Shown here one piece after another: positions 63,601 to 64,000 of a stretch of DNA of 64,000 nt (positions are counted from its first letter, which is position 1; every line of letters starts with the position of its first letter). A model generated the notes under the pieces. It did no database searches, had not been told where the DNA came from, and saw nothing but the letters and a program-made list of their open reading frames with translations. The position numbers and the translations under genes are program-made. The DNA comes from Apostichopus californicus (taxonomy: Eukaryota; Echinodermata; Holothuroidea; Aspidochirotida; Stichopodidae): the NCBI GenBank assembly GCA_020650975.1, contig JAIPMN010000123.1, positions 6,896 to 70,895 of the forward strand. The letters run 5' to 3'.

Positions 63601-64000
63601 GATCTATAGTACAATGGTTTTTGTGCTTTGGACATTAAAAATAGGTAAAACTACCTAAAATAGGTAAATAGGTAAAGCATTATATTAGCGGTTCAGTCAG
63701 TCTTCATGCACGATTGAATTTAAGTTTATCTTAGGTCTTACATAGATCTACTATCACGAAGCTAGTACTTTGCAAACAACAGTATCATTAAAGTACTCGT
63801 AACCTTATTGTCATGGAAACAACATGTTTGTGTTACATCATGAGATCCGGTTTTGTTGTAAACTCATATTTTATTGTCTCACTTGGTTTGAAAGTCAATA
63901 CACAAAGAACCCATTGAAACTTACGTTATTTATTTATACACAGATACCAGAGGAACTTGTTAAAAAAAAAGAGCTTTAAAGAGACACTCTCTCTCTCTAG
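21456..64000 (+). CDS. GRAF-family BAR/RhoGAP protein (ARHGAP26/10/42-like), 5' part
   Basis: GRAF proteins have the order BAR, PH, RhoGAP and usually SH3. The BAR domain binds curved membranes in clathrin-independent uptake, and the GAP domain acts on Rho-family GTPases. Seven exons are visible: 21456-21609, 44653-44748, 47747-47808, 49639-49710, 54944-55045, 58740-58850 and 60551-60593. All have GT-AG introns and joining phases. They encode about 213 residues of the BAR domain: LEFTECFLDSPEFRDNLHSH (6-25), FECIGTTQTDDE, LIEDERDRM, YFRKDQIGSAK, HVNLSTKKRD, TYVFKLQEVQEKKKFEFVE and LTFYHQ, matching vertebrate GRAF1 in order. The start context is good (A at -3, G at +4). The gene continues past 64000; the PH, GAP and SH3 parts are not in view. 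Oligophrenin is less likely but cannot be excluded without the C-terminus. Confidence 0.95.
25285..25376 (-). repeat. TTACTTCGCTCC-family copy, reverse orientation
   Basis: Contains GGAGACAGGTAAGTATTG and CCGAACCAGTTAGTTTTGGG, the conserved right edge of the family also seen at 46946-46995 and 45453-45500. Confidence 0.6.
26439..26912. mobile_element. hAT-like MITE with exact 8-bp target duplication
   Basis: GTAGTGCA is found at 26431-26438 and 26913-26920. The inverted ends share CATAGGCGTAGGAG exactly. The 474-bp interior has an 84-bp direct duplication (26693-26776 and 26777-26860), an inner inverted pair (GTAACGACTT near 26474 and its complement near 26650) and a CGCGCGC-GTA-GCGCGCG hairpin (about 26572-26588). 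No transposase is present, so it is non-autonomous. Confidence 0.9.
27749..27826 (-). repeat. tRNA-derived SINE remnant
   Basis: Minus strand: AGAGCATGGGATAATGG, then TTGTAATCC and GGTCGAATCTTGTTC. It resembles the copy at 13464-13545 (AGAGCA, CGTAATCCA, GGTTCGAATCCTGTTC), so the two belong to one family. Confidence 0.6.
29700..30135. repeat. Tandem repeat, about three 145-bp units, with a near-palindromic core
   Basis: CTCATGAATATTAATGAG (29850-29867) and its exact complement CTCATTAATATTCATGAG (29992-30009) are each followed by TGGG-GG-CTTAA. GATATCTCAA (29763, 30055) and CCCTATTG (29828, 30106) recur in the same order. I read this as three decayed units. Confidence 0.6.
31822..31890 (-). 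repeat. tRNA-like sequence (SINE head or tRNA pseudogene)
   Basis: Minus strand: TGGAGTGTTAGCTCAGTGG, TTAACGCC, then GGTTCAAGTC and CACTCCCA. Box A and box B are good, and the 5' TGGAGTG nearly pairs with 3' CACTCCCA. The T and anticodon stems do not fold, so it is not a working tRNA. Confidence 0.6.
32738..33011. repeat. TTACTTCGCTCC-family copies, facing arms
   Basis: 32738-32900 is a reverse-orientation copy (GAGGGTCAACGGGGGCGCAG, GGCTAGGTAGACCGGAATG, GAGACAGGTCAGTAC, CCAAACCAGG). 32930-33010 is a forward arm starting ATTTACTTCGCTCCTCTC and TTACCTGTCTCCCCAC. Together they may be one inverted pair. Confidence 0.65.
36195..36360. repeat. Short-period tandem array (AGTCACATATATATGGTGT type)
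   Basis: About six loose copies of a unit of roughly 25-30 bp centred on AGTCACATATATATGGTGT. The translated frame shows the repeat as SHIYGV-like peptides, but this is not a gene. Confidence 0.65.
36376..36430 (-). repeat. TTACTTCGCTCC-family fragment
   Basis: GGAGACAGGTAAGCTTGTCA then AATAGCCAAACTGTG: right edge of the family only, next to the preceding array. Confidence 0.55.
37961..38000. repeat. (CAGT)n microsatellite
   Basis: About ten units of CAGT with two interruptions (CAAT, CAGA), followed by a T run and a G run near 38025. Confidence 0.9.
38594..38613. repeat. (GT)n microsatellite
   Basis: A 20-bp uninterrupted GT run. Confidence 0.9.
41605..41925. repeat. 160-bp recent tandem duplication
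   Basis: TTTTTGCTCTCAGGTATCGC begins at about 41609 and again exactly 160 bp later. The copies run to ...CTCACATTTAATA and differ at only a few positions (for example tgtAcc/tgtGcc, TctG/GctG-type changes), so the duplication is young. The unit contains CACTCCTCTCTGACCTGTC, which may be a decayed TTACTTCGCTCC-family arm. Confidence 0.9.
42245..42325 (+). repeat. TTACTTCGCTCC-family arm, forward
   Basis: ATTTACTTCACACTCCTCTC and TTACGTACCTGTATCCTGTC, then CTATCTACCTAGC, in family order. Confidence 0.55.
42788..42935. repeat. Duplicated C-rich segment around an assembly gap
   Basis: TTCTTGCCCCCTCTTGTTRC and CACCCCATCCCCACCC occur at 42788-42856 and again at 42867-42935, with about two differences. 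Ten Ns lie exactly between (42857-42866). Either a tandem repeat of unknown copy number or an artificial join. Confidence 0.9.
44360..44516 (+). repeat. TTACTTCGCTCC-family copy, forward
   Basis: CACTCCTTTCTTACCTGTCT, GCACTGTGGTCCCCTCC, CTTCCGGTCACCGCCTTCTA and ACCATTCAAGAG follow the order of the copy at 45293. It ends 137 bp before GRAF exon 2. Confidence 0.6.
44653..44748 (+). CDS. GRAF exon 2
   Basis: Completes N52 and encodes 53-83: LSKAQRAFSETLVNFNFECI, then GTTQTDDETVI. The acceptor is tctacacag and the donor gtaagt. Phase 1 at both ends. Confidence 0.96.
44862..45000 (+). repeat. TTACTTCGCTCC-family copy, forward
   Basis: ACTTCATTCCTCTCTCACC, TTATCCGATCTACC, AAGCTGGTAACATT and TGACCCTCTCTAGGGTCAC match the copies at 48585 and 32738 (reverse). 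It begins about 110 bp after GRAF exon 2. Confidence 0.6.
45290..45500. repeat. TTACTTCGCTCC-family, complete copy with inverted ends
   Basis: Left end ATTTACTTCGCTCCTCGC, TTACCTGTCTCCCCACAAC; right end GTTGTGGGGAGACAGGTAAG, CTCGTCACTCGTAAAT. The ends are inverted repeats of about 40 bp with some mismatches. The interior holds AACACTGTGCACCCTC and GGTCACCGCCCTTCC. The sequence past the right end (ATCCAAACCAGTAAGTTTTGG) is also shared between copies, so the true element may be longer on that side. Confidence 0.75.
46037..46063. repeat. (CA)n microsatellite
   Basis: About 13 CA units without interruption. Confidence 0.92.
46495..46995 (-). repeat. TTACTTCGCTCC-family copy split by an insertion
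   Basis: The left part (GTTGACCCTGGAGATGGTCA) and the right part (GCTAGGTAGATCGAAATGC, GGAGACAGGTAAGTATCG, CCAAGCCAGG) are one reverse-orientation family copy. They are separated by the LINE-like insertion at 46567-46873. Confidence 0.7.
46567..46873 (-). mobile_element. LINE-like 3' tail insertion with exact 15-bp target duplication
   Basis: GTTACCACATTACAA is present at 46552-46566 and 46874-46888. On the minus strand the insert starts TTTATTGTAGC and ends in CTCGAATAAAAAAATT followed by A-rich sequence. That is the form of a 5'-truncated retroposon with an A-rich tail. No reading frame is present, so the source family is not identified; a LINE 3' UTR is most likely and a SINE possible. 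Confidence 0.8.
47005..47340. repeat. TTACTTCGCTCC-family copy with inverted ends, interior reversed
   Basis: ATTTACTTCGCTCCCCGC opens it, and TGTTGTGGGGAGACAGGTAA, GTCGCTCGTAAAT closes it. The interior (GGGTGCACAGTGTTAAAAG, TTACCAGGGCA, GGTAGAATG) is the reverse complement of the 45290 copy's interior, plus extra sequence near 47040-47160. It ends about 400 bp before GRAF exon 3. Confidence 0.7.
47747..47808 (+). CDS. GRAF exon 3
   Basis: Completes codon 84 and encodes 85-104: KSLKEFGKLISLIEDERDRM. The acceptor is tctacag and the donor gtaagt; ends in phase 0. Confidence 0.96.
48585..48905. repeat. TTACTTCGCTCC-family, facing arms
   Basis: Forward arm 48585-48725 (ATTTACTTCATTCTTCAC, CTATCTACCTAGCTTAATAA, AATGACCCTATCTAAGGTC). 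Reverse edge 48835-48900 (GAAGCGAGGAAC twice in tandem, CAAATATCCAAACCAGAAAG). Confidence 0.6.
49639..49710 (+). CDS. GRAF exon 4
   Basis: Encodes residues 105-128, LDLAKEQLIVRLEYFRKDQI then GSAK, matching the human block PLEKFRKEQIGAAK. The acceptor is cctttag and the donor gtaagt; phase 0 at both ends. Confidence 0.96.
50717..50798 (-). repeat. tRNA-derived SINE remnant
   Basis: Minus strand: CCTGAGTGTAAGAGC (A-box-like) and GGTTCAGATCC (50734-50724). Confidence 0.5.
52779..52843. repeat. 26-bp C-rich tandem array, 2-3 copies
   Basis: TCTGCCCCTTCCACCCCTAY recurs at 52781 and 52807, followed by a partial third unit. Confidence 0.8.
54690..54757 (-). repeat. TTACTTCGCTCC-family fragment, right edge
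   Basis: GTGACAGATAATTTGCTTG then AATTTCCAAACCAGTAAAAG; 190 bp before GRAF exon 5. Confidence 0.5.
54944..55045 (+). CDS. GRAF exon 5
   Basis: Encodes residues 129-162: EHKKTFDKQTEKFCKSLDTH, then VNLSTKKRDTSLQE. The acceptor is tatcacag and the donor gtagat, weaker than the others. Phase 0 at both ends. Confidence 0.96.
55142..55260. repeat. 20-bp G-rich tandem array, about 6 copies
   Basis: Unit AAAGGATGGGTGGGGGTGMA, about 100 bp downstream of GRAF exon 5. Long reading frames on the minus strand here are products of the repeat. Confidence 0.9.
57343..57855. repeat. 57-bp minisatellite, about 9 copies
   Basis: GCTGCAGAAGGATCAAG recurs at 57366, 57420, 57476, 57533, 57590, 57647, 57704, 57761 and 57818. 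The period is 57 after the first two shorter units. Two unit types mix: TGCTGTCCACTCGGGCTG or ...CTAGGGCTG, and TGCCGTCCAGTCAGGCTG. Each unit also holds ATCTACTATAATCTACTAAT. Confidence 0.95.
57933..58370. repeat. 221-bp tandem duplication with a distant third relative
   Basis: ATGGACGGTAAAATGACATT at 57935 and 58156 opens two copies. Both carry CATGAATTCTCACAAGTGCG, GGATCATGTGTAGCAACAGC and GGTATGATCAATGCAACAGG. A diverged relative at about 55780-55965 shares GATCATAAACAC, CAGAGTTTGATGAATTCTCA and the CGTGTGTGTT tail. Confidence 0.9.
58740..58850 (+). CDS. GRAF exon 6
   Basis: Encodes residues 163-199: ADAGLEMERRQFHRDSLTYV, then FKLQEVQEKKKFEFVET. The acceptor is ttgtgtag and the donor gtaagt. 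Confidence 0.96.
60551..60593 (+). CDS. GRAF exon 7
   Basis: Encodes residues 200-213 (LLGFMYSWLTFYHQ) plus one base of codon 214, probably Gly as in FYHHG of vertebrate GRAF. The acceptor is attcgcag and the donor gtaact. The next exon was not found before 64000. Confidence 0.93.
60594..64000 (+). other. GRAF intron 7, continuing past the window
   Basis: Scanned for the expected next exon (Gly completing FYHQG, then a helix like the vertebrate YELAKDFGDF). No acceptor in the right frame is followed by such a sequence. It contains the family copy at its start and G- or C-runs near 61811 and 62593. Confidence 0.7.
60606..60772 (+). repeat. TTACTTCGCTCC-family copy next to GRAF exon 7
   Basis: TTTTACTTTGCTCCTCCTC, ACTTACCTGTCTCCCCATAA, AACACTGTGCGCCCTCTTTG and CCTTCCTTCTCATTCTAC follow the 45290 copy. 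It begins about 12 bp after the exon 7 donor. Confidence 0.7.

Noticed and set aside
61000-64000. GRAF exon 8
   Set aside because: Candidate acceptors (for example near 61003 and 62885) lead to stops or to peptides unlike the BAR continuation.

Overview
The window reads as animal nuclear DNA: AT-rich, multi-exon genes with GT-AG introns, long introns, CR1-like LINE and tRNA-SINE remnants, MITEs and many minisatellites. The proteins look like those of an invertebrate. An echinoderm, possibly a sea cucumber, is my best guess, but that rests on general impression and is weakly supported.

Three genes can be built exon by exon. (1) SPCS3, the signal peptidase complex subunit 3, lies on the minus strand at 1206-5140. 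It appears complete: four coding exons, 174 aa. (2) An MFSD6-like major facilitator transporter lies on the minus strand at 10795-14043. Three coding exons are visible; the exon carrying the start codon, or its first base, was not found. (3) A GRAF-type BAR/RhoGAP gene (ARHGAP26/10/42 family) lies on the plus strand. It starts at 21456 behind a TATA-like promoter and runs off the right end. Seven exons encode about 213 residues of the N-terminal BAR domain over 39 kb, with a first intron of 23 kb.

Layout: 1-5140 SPCS3; 5141-10794 intergenic; 10795-14043 MFS gene; 14044-21369 repeat-rich upstream region; 21370-64000 GRAF gene. The upstream region holds a broken CR1-like LINE end, a TA-flanked inverted-repeat element with a 55-bp minisatellite, a perfect 40-bp palindrome, a hammerhead-like motif and a hAT-type MITE.

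The three genes have unrelated roles: secretory signal-peptide cleavage, membrane transport, and membrane-curvature/Rho signalling. Nothing suggests they work together. The most unusual material is in the repeats. The GRAF introns hold about a dozen copies of one interspersed family with inverted ends, which carries a consensus-like 5' splice site in one orientation. There are two MITEs with exact 8-bp target duplications, and a LINE-like tail inserted into one family copy with an exact 15-bp target duplication.
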